Positions 1 to 5,895 of a DNA stretch of 5,895 nt are shown here, one piece after another. Below the pieces are notes generated by a model, which was not told where the DNA came from, searched no databases, and saw only the letters and a program-made list of their open reading frames with translations. Each line of letters begins with the position of its first letter. Positions within the stretch are counted from its first letter, which is position 1. Made by a program: the position numbers and the translations under genes. The DNA is from Prevotellaceae bacterium (GTDB taxonomy: Bacteria; Bacteroidota; Bacteroidia; Bacteroidales; Bacteroidaceae): NCBI GenBank assembly GCA_022508685.1, contig JAFLUS010000016.1, forward strand, positions 8,160 to 14,054, written 5' to 3'.

Positions 1-1089
1 CGAGTCGGACTGATGCAGACCGACCATGGTGCCATCGAAACCCCTATATTTATGCCTGTCGGAACGTTGGCAAGCGTGAAGGGTGTACACTTGCGCGAAC
101 TCAAAGACGACATCAAGGCGCAGATTATTCTCGGCAACACCTATCACTTGTACTTGCGTCCCGGTACCGATGTCCTTGAAGCCGCAGGCGGACTCCATAA
201 ATTCAATGGCTTCGACCGACCGATGCTCACCGATAGTGGTGGTTTTCAAGTGTTCTCGCTCGCAGGCATCCGCAAACTCCGACAGGAAGGCGCAGAATTC
301 CGTTCACACATCGACGGGTCTAAGCATTTCTTCACCCCCGAGCGCGTTATTGACATCGAACGCAGCATCGGTGCCGACATTATGATGGCATTCGATGAAT
401 GTCCACCGGGAACGGCAGACTACGACTATGCGCGTAAGTCGCTTGACCTGACGGAACACTGGCTCGACCGCTGCATCGCGCAATATCGTTCCACCGAACC
501 AAAGTATGGTTATCATCAAAGTCTCTTCCCCATTGTGCAAGGCTGCACCTATCGCGATTTACGTCTGCGTGCAGCAGAGAATGTGGCGGCGAAAGAAATG
601 GAAGGCAATGCCATCGGTGGATTGGCTGTGGGTGAACCAGCCGACGTGATGTATGAAATGATAGAAGTCGTCAATGCTGTGCTACCCAAAGACAAGCCAC
701 GTTACCTAATGGGGGTAGGTACACCTATCAACATCCTCGAAGCCATCGAACGCGGAGTGGATATGTTCGACTGCGTGATGCCGACCCGTAACGGACGCAA
801 CGCAATGATTTTCACTTGGCACGGCACCATCAATCTGCGCAACAAGAAATGGGAAAGCGACTTTACTCCGCTTGACCCGGAAGGAACATCCTACGTGGAT
901 TCGACTTATACACGCGCATACGTGCATCATTTGTTTAAGGCACAAGAGTTATTGGCTATGCAAATCGCCAGCATCCACAATCTCGCCTTTTATCTCGAAT
1001 TGGTGCGTCAGGCACGTCTGCACATTCTCGCAGGAGATTTTGTGGAGTGGAAAGCCCGACAAATTCAAGAACTGGGACGAAGGTTGTAA
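1..1089 (+). CDS. tgt: Queuine/preQ1 tRNA-guanine transglycosylase, 5' end missing
   Basis: This enzyme exchanges the guanine at position 34 of GUN-anticodon tRNAs for a queuosine precursor, in the cytoplasm. The frame is open from base 1 (codons R-V-G-L before the first ATG at 13). Relatives, as I recall them, have about 15 more residues upstream, so that ATG is internal and the true start lies outside the window. Counting that Met as 1, the base-pocket Asp is D74 in TDSGGFQ, the nucleophile is D253 in MFDCVMPTR, and substrate-pocket residues are seen in FDEC (128-131 region), VQG (175-177) and GGLAVGEP (202-209). The Val in GLAVGE is the bacterial, preQ1-type form rather than the eukaryotic Gly. 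The usual zinc motif CxCxxC is replaced by G291, S293 and D296, while the fourth ligand H322 remains. The stop TAA is followed 46 bases later by the LPS permease start. Identity is near certain; loss of the zinc site is the oddity. Confidence 0.97.
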   Translation, partial: RVGLMQTDHGAIETPIFMPVGTLASVKGVHLRELKDDIKAQIILGNTYHLYLRPGTDVLEAAGGLHKFNGFDRPMLTDSGGFQVFSLAGIRKLRQEGAEFRSHIDGSKHFFTPERVIDIERSIGADIMMAFDECPPGTADYDYARKSLDLTEHWLDRCIAQYRSTEPKYGYHQSLFPIVQGCTYRDLRLRAAENVAAKEMEGNAIGGLAVGEPADVMYEMIEVVNAVLPKDKPRYLMGVGTPINILEAIERGVDMFDCVMPTRNGRNAMIFTWHGTINLRNKKWESDFTPLDPEGTSYVDSTYTRAYVHHLFKAQELLAMQIASIHNLAFYLELVRQARLHILAGDFVEWKARQIQELGRRL

Positions 1090-1135
1090 ATCACCCATTG
1101 CATCGTCCTTTCAGTTTTATTCTTCTTGCAATTTC

Positions 1136-2308
1136 ATGATAAATATCCTACATAAACGAAATAATAAACAGCATCGCAATCGGTGGCAAACATTCTGCGA
1201 CCGACTGAAAGACTATATACCGGTTTCGCGCCTCGACCGCTACATTATATGGAAGTTTCTCGGCACATACTTTTTTTCTATTATCCTTATCATCAGCATT
1301 GCCGTCGTGTTCGACATCAACGAGAACATTGACAAATTTCTTTCACGCAATGCCACAATGCGCGAAATTCTTGTTGACTATTATCTCAATTTCATTCCTT
1401 ACTATTCGAACCTCTTCAGCCAACTCTTTGTCTTTATCTCCGTCATATTCTTCACGACCAAACTGGCAGAGAACTCCGAAATCATCGCCATGATGTCTAC
1501 CGGATTTAGTTTCCGACGACTCATCCGCCCTTATATGATAGCAGCGACCTTCATCGCTATTTTCACTTTTCTGCTCGGTTCATACGTCATACCCAACGGC
1601 AATGTGAAGCGCGTTCAATTTGAAAATCGTTACAAACGTAAGAATATCCCTACTTATGCCACCAACGTGCAATTGGAAGTAGATTCTGGCGTCATTGCTT
1701 ACATTGGTCGTTACGAAAATACCATAAAAACCGGCTACGAATTTCGCCTCGACAAAATCGTTGACAAAAAGATTGTCTCTACCATGCAGGCATCTACTAT
1801 TCAGTACGACACACTTGCGGAAGAACCTCAACATTGGATTGTGATGAACTATCAGATACGCAACTTGCAAGGAATGCGCGAAATCATTACCAGCGGACTG
1901 CGTCTTGATACACTCATCCACATGGAACCGCAAGACTTCCTCATTACCAAAGGACAGCAAGAAACACTGACCACACCACAACTCAAAACCTACATCGAAC
2001 GTCAGAAGCAACGCGGTTTTGCCAATATTCAGGAATTTGAAGTCGAATATTGGAAACGTGGAGCATCAGCCTTCGCCACCTTTATTCTCACCATTATCGG
2101 TGTGTCCATTTCTGCACGGAAACGCAAAAACGGAATGGGTATTGCACTCGGTATAGGCTTAGGACTCATTCTTACTTATATTATGTTCCAGACCATTTCC
2201 GCAACTTTTGCCATCAATGCCAATATGCATCCGGCACTCGCGGCATGGTTACCAAACATCGTTTACATTTTCATTGCGTGGTATTTCTACAAGAAAGCAC
2301 CGCGATAA
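1136..2308 (+). CDS. LptF/LptG-family permease of the lipopolysaccharide export ABC transporter
   Basis: Predicted 390-residue inner-membrane subunit of the Lpt transporter, which extracts LPS from the inner membrane using the LptB ATPase. By eye there are three N-terminal helices (about 41-59, 88-107, 133-152), a soluble periplasmic domain (about 153-308) and three C-terminal helices (about 310-326, 334-358, 368-385), the standard 3+3 layout of YjgP/YjgQ proteins. Family signatures include RLDRYIIWKFLGTYF near the first helix, the cytoplasmic ENSEIIAMMSTG segment (112-123), and the Gly-rich GMGIALGIGLGL before helix 5. The frame stays open back into tgt (to 872), but ATG 1136 is the only ATG between the tgt stop and the conserved region. 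It gives a basic 30-residue cytoplasmic lead. No Shine-Dalgarno is visible, as is usual in Bacteroidota. I cannot tell LptF from LptG by eye, so no symbol is given. The functional transporter needs both, so a partner must be encoded elsewhere. Confidence 0.93.
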   Translation: MINILHKRNNKQHRNRWQTFCDRLKDYIPVSRLDRYIIWKFLGTYFFSIILIISIAVVFDINENIDKFLSRNATMREILVDYYLNFIPYYSNLFSQLFVFISVIFFTTKLAENSEIIAMMSTGFSFRRLIRPYMIAATFIAIFTFLLGSYVIPNGNVKRVQFENRYKRKNIPTYATNVQLEVDSGVIAYIGRYENTIKTGYEFRLDKIVDKKIVSTMQASTIQYDTLAEEPQHWIVMNYQIRNLQGMREIITSGLRLDTLIHMEPQDFLITKGQQETLTTPQLKTYIERQKQRGFANIQEFEVEYWKRGASAFATFILTIIGVSISARKRKNGMGIALGIGLGLILTYIMFQTISATFAINANMHPALAAWLPNIVYIFIAWYFYKKAPR

Positions 2309-2350
2309 CCATTCAATAACAATTCCATTATACCAACAAGTTTCATCATT

Positions 2351-3667
2351 ATGTATTTCGACGAATTGCCACTTGACGATACCGTTCTTGATGCGCTCGA
2401 TGCCATGAACTTCGAGCAGTGCACCCCCATACAAGAGAAAGCCATTCCACCACTTTTGCAAGGAAATGACCTCATCGGCGTTGCACAAACTGGTACCGGC
2501 AAGACCGCAGCATACCTTTTACCAATTCTGCATCAACTCAATACAGGTGACTATCCTGCAGATGCCATCAACTGCATCATCATGTCGCCTACACGAGAAC
2601 TGGCACAGCAGATAGACCAACAAGTGGAAGGTTTTGCTTACTACATGCCCGTTTCCAGTGTAGCCGTTTATGGTGGGAACGACGGAATTCGATACGAACA
2701 AGAACGAAAGGGACTGACTTGCGGTGCAGACATTATCATCGCCACCCCCGGACGACTCATCAGTCACCTCAACACAGGGCACATCGACCTTTCACGCGTC
2801 AGTTTTTTCGTCCTCGATGAAGCCGACCGAATGCTCGACATGGGATTCTATGACGACATTCTCAAAATCGTTTCCTACCTTCCAGCACAGCGACAGACCA
2901 TCATGTTTTCCGCCACGATGCCGGACAACATACAAAAACTTGCCCGCAACATTCTCAACCATCCCGTTGAGATTAAGATTGCCGTTTCCAAACCGGCTGA
3001 AAAAATCCGACAGACAGCCTACATGTGTTACGAAGGCATGAAGGACAACATCGTTCGCAAAATCCTTGCCGACCAATCGCTCGACCGCGTCATTCTGTTT
3101 GCATCAAAGAAAACCAAAGTGCGCGAATTGGGACGCACATTCCGAATGCAAGGACTTAGTGTCGGTGCCATGCATTCCGACCTGACCCAACAAGAGCGTG
3201 ACGATATTATGCACAAATTCCGCAACCGGCACATCAATATCCTCATTGCGACCGATATTGTCAGTCGAGGAATTGACATCGACGACATTCAAATGGTTAT
3301 CAATTACGATACGCCACACGACCCGGAAGACTACGTCCATCGCATCGGGCGGACGGCACGAGCCAACCGTGACGGACAAGCCATCACACTCGTTACCGAA
3401 CGTGATTATCCCAATCTGCTCAAAATTGAGAAACTCATCGAGCGTCAGATAGACAAGCCCGAACTCCCCGAAGGATGTGGCGAAAAGCCAACATTCAACA
3501 TCAACAATCATCAACGCAAAGCCCGTTCCCATGCATCATCTAACCATCGACATAGGAAACACAACAACAAAGGTCGCGATTCACAAAACGGCCACCAACA
3601 GCGCCGCAACAGAAATTCCAAACGAGGGGCAGGCGCAAAAGGCAAATCATCGTCCACATCTGCATAA
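2351..3667 (+). CDS. DEAD-box ATP-dependent RNA helicase, RhlE-like, with basic C-terminal tail
   Basis: A 438-residue cytoplasmic RNA helicase that probably unwinds structured RNA or remodels ribonucleoproteins. All core motifs are intact: Q motif (F3 and CTPIQ, 24-28), motif I AQTGTGKT (45-52), Ia PTRELAQ (80-86), Ib TPGR (132-135), II DEAD (156-159), III SAT (187-189), IV VILFASK (247-253), V ATDIVSRGIDI (300-310) and VI HRIGRTAR (330-337). Residues from about 380 on form a low-complexity tail rich in Arg, Lys, Asn, His, Gln, Gly and Ser, typical of RhlE-type RNA-binding extensions. ATG 2351 lies 42 bases after the permease stop and fits the family N-terminus, with the Q-motif Phe at residue 3. 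The last 45 codons overlap the start of coaX in another frame. The family call is secure; the RhlE subgroup is inferred from general resemblance and the tail. Confidence 0.96.
   Translation: MYFDELPLDDTVLDALDAMNFEQCTPIQEKAIPPLLQGNDLIGVAQTGTGKTAAYLLPILHQLNTGDYPADAINCIIMSPTRELAQQIDQQVEGFAYYMPVSSVAVYGGNDGIRYEQERKGLTCGADIIIATPGRLISHLNTGHIDLSRVSFFVLDEADRMLDMGFYDDILKIVSYLPAQRQTIMFSATMPDNIQKLARNILNHPVEIKIAVSKPAEKIRQTAYMCYEGMKDNIVRKILADQSLDRVILFASKKTKVRELGRTFRMQGLSVGAMHSDLTQQERDDIMHKFRNRHINILIATDIVSRGIDIDDIQMVINYDTPHDPEDYVHRIGRTARANRDGQAITLVTERDYPNLLKIEKLIERQIDKPELPEGCGEKPTFNINNHQRKARSHASSNHRHRKHNNKGRDSQNGHQQRRNRNSKRGAGAKGKSSSTSA
3531..3667 (+). other. 137-base out-of-frame overlap between helicase 3' end and coaX 5' end
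   Basis: The coaX ATG falls at the second base of helicase codon 394, so coaX is read one base downstream of the helicase frame until the helicase TAA at 3665-3667. Both products look genuine here. The helicase frame continues its basic RNA-binding tail, and the coaX frame carries the essential DIGNT phosphate motif. This is far longer than the few-base overlaps usual in operons. Confidence 0.9.
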
Positions 3668-4376
3668 TCCTATTGCCACCCACCACATACAGGGGCATCA
3701 TCTTGACGACCTCACTGCATTCATTGCGCAGTGGGACATTGCTGCCTGCATCGTATCCTCAACGGTTACCCTCACGCCCGTCATGCTGCAGCATATTCAC
3801 AATTGGCATATCCACCCGACGATAGTTCTTGACGATTGCACCCCATTGCCCATATACAATCACTATTCTACTCCACAAACATTGGGGGCAGACCGCCTCG
3901 CCGCTGTTGTCGGTGCGTACTACGAAGCACCTTTGCTCACAGGAGAACATGCTCCCGCACTGGTCATCGACCTCGGTACAGCCATTACCTATGATTTCAT
4001 CACAAGCGACGGACACTATCTCGGCGGCAACATCTCTCCGGGAATGGATATGCGTTTCCGCGCCCTCCACGCTTTCACGGACAAACTTCCCCTCGTCGAC
4101 CCGCATGGTGAACATCCATCCATCGGACATTCCACCGACACAGCCATTCGTTGCGGCATTCTCGACGGCATTCGTTACGAAATCGAAGGCACAATCCGCC
4201 AATTCCTTGTTAAATATCCACAACTTTTAATATTTTTAACAGGTGGCGACGCGATAGATTTTGAAGAAACGTCAAAAAACCGTATTTTTGCAGACAAATT
4301 TCTCGTTGCGAAAGGTCTTAACTACATTTTGCAGTATATCAAAGACAATACAGAAACCGACTTTCAGTCATTATGA
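3531..4376 (+). CDS. coaX: Type III pantothenate kinase
   Basis: CoaX phosphorylates pantothenate with ATP, the first step of coenzyme A synthesis, in the cytoplasm; it is an ASKHA-fold enzyme needing a monovalent cation. The 281-residue product shows the phosphate-1 motif DIGNTTTK (7-14), the PQTLGADR motif (115-122, catalytic Asp 121), IDLGTAITYD (146-155), GGNISPGM (165-172) and LTGGD (236-240). The start was set at ATG 3531 because family members begin a few residues before DIGN; the frame is open upstream to a GTG at 3477, but that would add an unneeded 18 residues. Bacteroides homologues as I remember them are about 240 residues. The surplus here is a polar, His-rich insertion at roughly residues 20-57. 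Codons 1-45 lie within the helicase gene, so initiation must occur inside a translated frame, with no visible Shine-Dalgarno. The stop overlaps the next start as ATGA. Confidence 0.95.
   Translation: MHHLTIDIGNTTTKVAIHKTATNSAATEIPNEGQAQKANHRPHLHNPIATHHIQGHHLDDLTAFIAQWDIAACIVSSTVTLTPVMLQHIHNWHIHPTIVLDDCTPLPIYNHYSTPQTLGADRLAAVVGAYYEAPLLTGEHAPALVIDLGTAITYDFITSDGHYLGGNISPGMDMRFRALHAFTDKLPLVDPHGEHPSIGHSTDTAIRCGILDGIRYEIEGTIRQFLVKYPQLLIFLTGGDAIDFEETSKNRIFADKFLVAKGLNYILQYIKDNTETDFQSL
4260..4290 (+). promoter_or_regulatory. Candidate Bacteroidetes-type promoter inside coaX
   Basis: TTTG at 4260-4263 and TATTTTTG at 4283-4290 are separated by 19 bases, matching the Bacteroidetes primary-sigma consensus TTTG-N19 to 21-TAnnTTTG. 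It is the only exact TAnnTTTG I found on the + strand by eye. An AT-rich stretch (4211-4240, 5 G/C of 30) lies just upstream. A start about 7 bases beyond the -7 box would give a leader of roughly 75 bases before the barrel-protein ATG at 4373. The bases also encode conserved CoaX residues (F244, and IFAD at 252-255), so part of the match may be forced by the protein. Confidence 0.45.
4373..4376 (+). other. ATGA stop/start junction between coaX and the outer-membrane protein gene
   Basis: The ATG at 4373-4375 shares bases with the coaX TGA stop at 4374-4376. Such four-base overlaps commonly couple translation of the two genes. It supports co-transcription and fixes the downstream start, which is directly followed by a clear signal peptide. 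Confidence 0.85.
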
Positions 4377-5710
4377 AACTACATAGAACCCTTCTCCTCG
4401 TCGTCATTCTCATTTGCATGACGAACCACGTTACCGCACAAAACGGCGTCAATTCTCCTTATTCACGATACGGACTCGGTATGCAATCCGACCACGCTCT
4501 CGGATTCAACAAGGCTATGAGTGGAGTGGCACTCGGTTTTCGCGACGGACAATCCATCAACGTAGCCAACCCTGCATCCTACTCTGCCGTGGACTCACTC
4601 ACAGCCATTTTCGACCTCGGTCTCACGCTGCAGAACGGCAATTACAAAATGGGCGGAGTGCAGCAAAACCGCCGCAACACCAGTTTCGACTATTTTGCAT
4701 TCCATTTCCGTGCCCGTCCGCATTTAGGCATCGCGCTCGGTATTCTGCCATATACGAAAATCAATTATAGTTTCACATCGTCGAGCAATCTCCTCGAAGG
4801 AACGGAGAACACGACGACCAGTTACGCATTCAATGGCACAGGCGGTGTTCACCAACTGTTCATCGGAGCCGGTTGGCAGCCATTCAATCGTCTTTCCATC
4901 GGTGCAAACCTTTCGTTCCTTTATGGAGATTATCGGCATACAGCCACGATGTCATTCAATTCGACAACCATCTACTCACCCATGCGCGGCTATACGGCAG
5001 ACATCTCGACCTATAAACTCGATTTCGGCGCACAATACACTCACCCTATCACACCGAAAGACCAGTTAACCATCGGATTTACATACGGACTCGGACACGA
5101 CATCAACAACAGAGCCGTGCGCTTCACACGTACCATCAACTCCAGTTCTGCTGTACAGACCGACACTACAGAAACCATCCACAAAGCCTTTCAACTCCCC
5201 CACTCGTTTGCAGCCGGACTGGCGTGGAATCACAACAATCGATGGATAGTCGGCATTGACGCCACATGGGACAAATGGAGCAACTGCCGTTTCCCTGCAC
5301 AAGAAGATGACACCTACCAAAGCACTACGGGACAACTCAACGACCATCTGCGTCTGGCAATAGGTGCTTCATTCACACCCAACACTGAAAGCCGACGCTA
5401 CTTCAGCCGCATTACCTATAAAGCCGGAGCCTACTGCGCACAACCGTATGCTAAAACCGATGCTGCCGACTTGCAAACGGACAAACCGCTGGAATTCGGT
5501 GTAAGTGCCGGATTTACTCTTCCCATACAGAACCGCAACCTTTGGCGCAGCAGTCCGAAAATCAATGTTGCATTCCAATGGGTACACACCAGCATTCCAT
5601 ACGTCGGATACACCAGTCATCGTCAGGAGAAACTCACCGAAAACTATCTTCGTCTGTCTCTCGGTCTGACGTTCAGCGAACGTTGGTTCTACAAGTGGAA
5701 AGTACAATAA
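4373..5710 (+). CDS. Predicted outer-membrane beta-barrel protein, function unknown
   Basis: A 445-residue exported protein I do not recognise by function. It begins with a Sec signal peptide: charged MKLHR, a hydrophobic core (about 6-16), and a likely cleavage VTA|QN after A22. The mature protein opens with NSPYSRYGLG, a motif I associate with a Bacteroidetes family of putative outer-membrane proteins. Next comes GVALGFRDGQSINVANPASY (51-70), resembling the N-terminal NPA region of FadL/OmpP1-type barrels. The remainder is rich in alternating aromatic/hydrophobic and Gly-containing strands (for example around 160-184, 212-222, 231-241, 325-334, 374-382, 396-404), ending in a strand-like LRLSLGLTF and WFYKWKVQ. 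Two Cys (305 and 355) occur in the mature part. It overlaps coaX by four bases and is followed 49 bases later by probable lptC. A transport or envelope-assembly role is inference only; other barrel families are possible. Confidence 0.82.
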   Translation: MKLHRTLLLVVILICMTNHVTAQNGVNSPYSRYGLGMQSDHALGFNKAMSGVALGFRDGQSINVANPASYSAVDSLTAIFDLGLTLQNGNYKMGGVQQNRRNTSFDYFAFHFRARPHLGIALGILPYTKINYSFTSSSNLLEGTENTTTSYAFNGTGGVHQLFIGAGWQPFNRLSIGANLSFLYGDYRHTATMSFNSTTIYSPMRGYTADISTYKLDFGAQYTHPITPKDQLTIGFTYGLGHDINNRAVRFTRTINSSSAVQTDTTETIHKAFQLPHSFAAGLAWNHNNRWIVGIDATWDKWSNCRFPAQEDDTYQSTTGQLNDHLRLAIGASFTPNTESRRYFSRITYKAGAYCAQPYAKTDAADLQTDKPLEFGVSAGFTLPIQNRNLWRSSPKINVAFQWVHTSIPYVGYTSHRQEKLTENYLRLSLGLTFSERWFYKWKVQ

Positions 5711-5759
5711 CCATTCGACAAGCCCATTCTTTGTGTACGCAACCTGAACACTTCGCTCC

Positions 5760-5895
5760 ATGATGCGCATTCTGAGACATTTCCCAATCTTGGCAGTCAT
5801 TGCAGCCTGCGTCATCCTGTTCGCCACCGCCGCATGCAGTAACGATGAAGAACATTTTGCACCAGCCATAGAAAATCGCGATTCTCTCCCCGTAT
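5760..5895 (+). CDS. lptC: Probable LPS export protein LptC, N-terminal lipoprotein part, 3' end missing
   Basis: Only the first 45 codons are in the window. They begin MMRILRH and a hydrophobic stretch (8-25), then a lipobox ATAAC with the likely lipidated Cys at 26, followed by SNDEE. A second Cys at 17 (VIAAC) also fits a lipobox, but it would leave a hydrophobic mature N-terminus. The segment AIENRDSLPV (36-45) closely resembles the start of the mature domain in Bacteroidetes LptC proteins as I recall them. LptC is the periplasmic bridge component that takes LPS from LptB2FG and passes it to LptA. The start could be either ATG 5760 or ATG 5763. The gene lies 49 bases after the barrel-protein stop with no terminator between. 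The LptC call rests on a short segment plus the LPS-export context, so it is moderately sure. Confidence 0.72.
   Translation, partial: MMRILRHFPILAVIAACVILFATAACSNDEEHFAPAIENRDSLPV

Noticed and set aside
872..1135. Longer permease reading frame starting inside tgt at 872
   Set aside because: It would overlap conserved Tgt coding sequence by more than 200 bases and add 88 residues with no resemblance to LptF/LptG. ATG 1136 gives a normal-sized protein.
1580..2011. 143-residue minus-strand frame within the permease gene
   Set aside because: Antisense shadow of the conserved periplasmic domain with no recognisable motif.
2264..2271. TACATTTT as a promoter -7 box for the helicase gene
   Set aside because: The last base differs from TAnnTTTG and no TTTG box lies 19-21 bases upstream.
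2305..2314. Ten-base repeat ATAACCATTC directly after the permease stop and again at 5707-5716 after the barrel-protein stop
   Set aside because: Only ten bases, two copies, partly the shared TAA stop, with no inverted repeat or T-run; chance is a sufficient explanation.
3477..3530. GTG start for coaX at 3477
   Set aside because: CoaX proteins begin a few residues before the DIGN motif, which fits ATG 3531; the extra 18 residues match nothing known to me.
3104..3532. 142-residue minus-strand frame within the helicase gene
   Set aside because: Covers helicase motifs V and VI on the opposite strand, so it is an antisense shadow with no domain of its own.
3759..4223. 154-residue minus-strand frame within coaX
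   Set aside because: Antisense to the conserved CoaX core; no family resemblance.
5369..5869. 166-residue minus-strand frame across the end of the barrel gene and the start of lptC
   Set aside because: It is antisense to a convincing barrel gene and a lipoprotein signal, has no recognisable domain, and is explained by the base composition of the coding strand.

Overview
The window is ordinary chromosomal core sequence from a member of the Bacteroidota, most likely order Bacteroidales and perhaps Prevotellaceae. The grounds are recalled protein resemblance (Tgt, the LptF/LptG permease, CoaX and LptC all read like Bacteroides/Prevotella versions), the lack of Shine-Dalgarno sequences before the starts, and one good match to the Bacteroidetes promoter (TTTG-N19-TAnnTTTG). 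No database search was possible, so the taxon is an inference. I see no mobile element, CRISPR array, tRNA, rRNA or defence system.

All six genes lie on the + strand, tightly packed like an operon. In order: (1) tgt, queuosine tRNA-guanine transglycosylase, missing its first codons at the left edge (1-1089); (2) an LptF/LptG-family permease of the lipopolysaccharide exporter (1136-2308); (3) an RhlE-like DEAD-box RNA helicase with a basic tail (2351-3667); (4) coaX, type III pantothenate kinase (3531-4376), whose first 45 codons lie inside the helicase gene in another frame; (5) a predicted outer-membrane beta-barrel protein of unknown function (4373-5710), joined to coaX by an ATGA stop/start overlap; (6) the start of a probable lptC lipoprotein gene (5760-5895), cut by the right edge. 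The three non-overlapping gaps are 42-49 bases and none holds a recognisable terminator.

Functionally the window mixes translation and RNA genes (tgt, helicase), the first step of CoA synthesis (coaX) and envelope biogenesis (permease, barrel protein, lptC). Two LPS-transport genes flank the set. The barrel protein sits directly before lptC and is the least understood gene here.

The most unusual points are: the 137-base out-of-frame overlap in which the basic helicase tail and the essential phosphate-binding N-terminus of CoaX are written in the same DNA; a His-rich insertion in CoaX in and just after that overlap; a Tgt that has lost all three zinc-ligand cysteines but kept the histidine; and a promoter-like element inside the 3' end of coaX that could drive the barrel protein and lptC separately.
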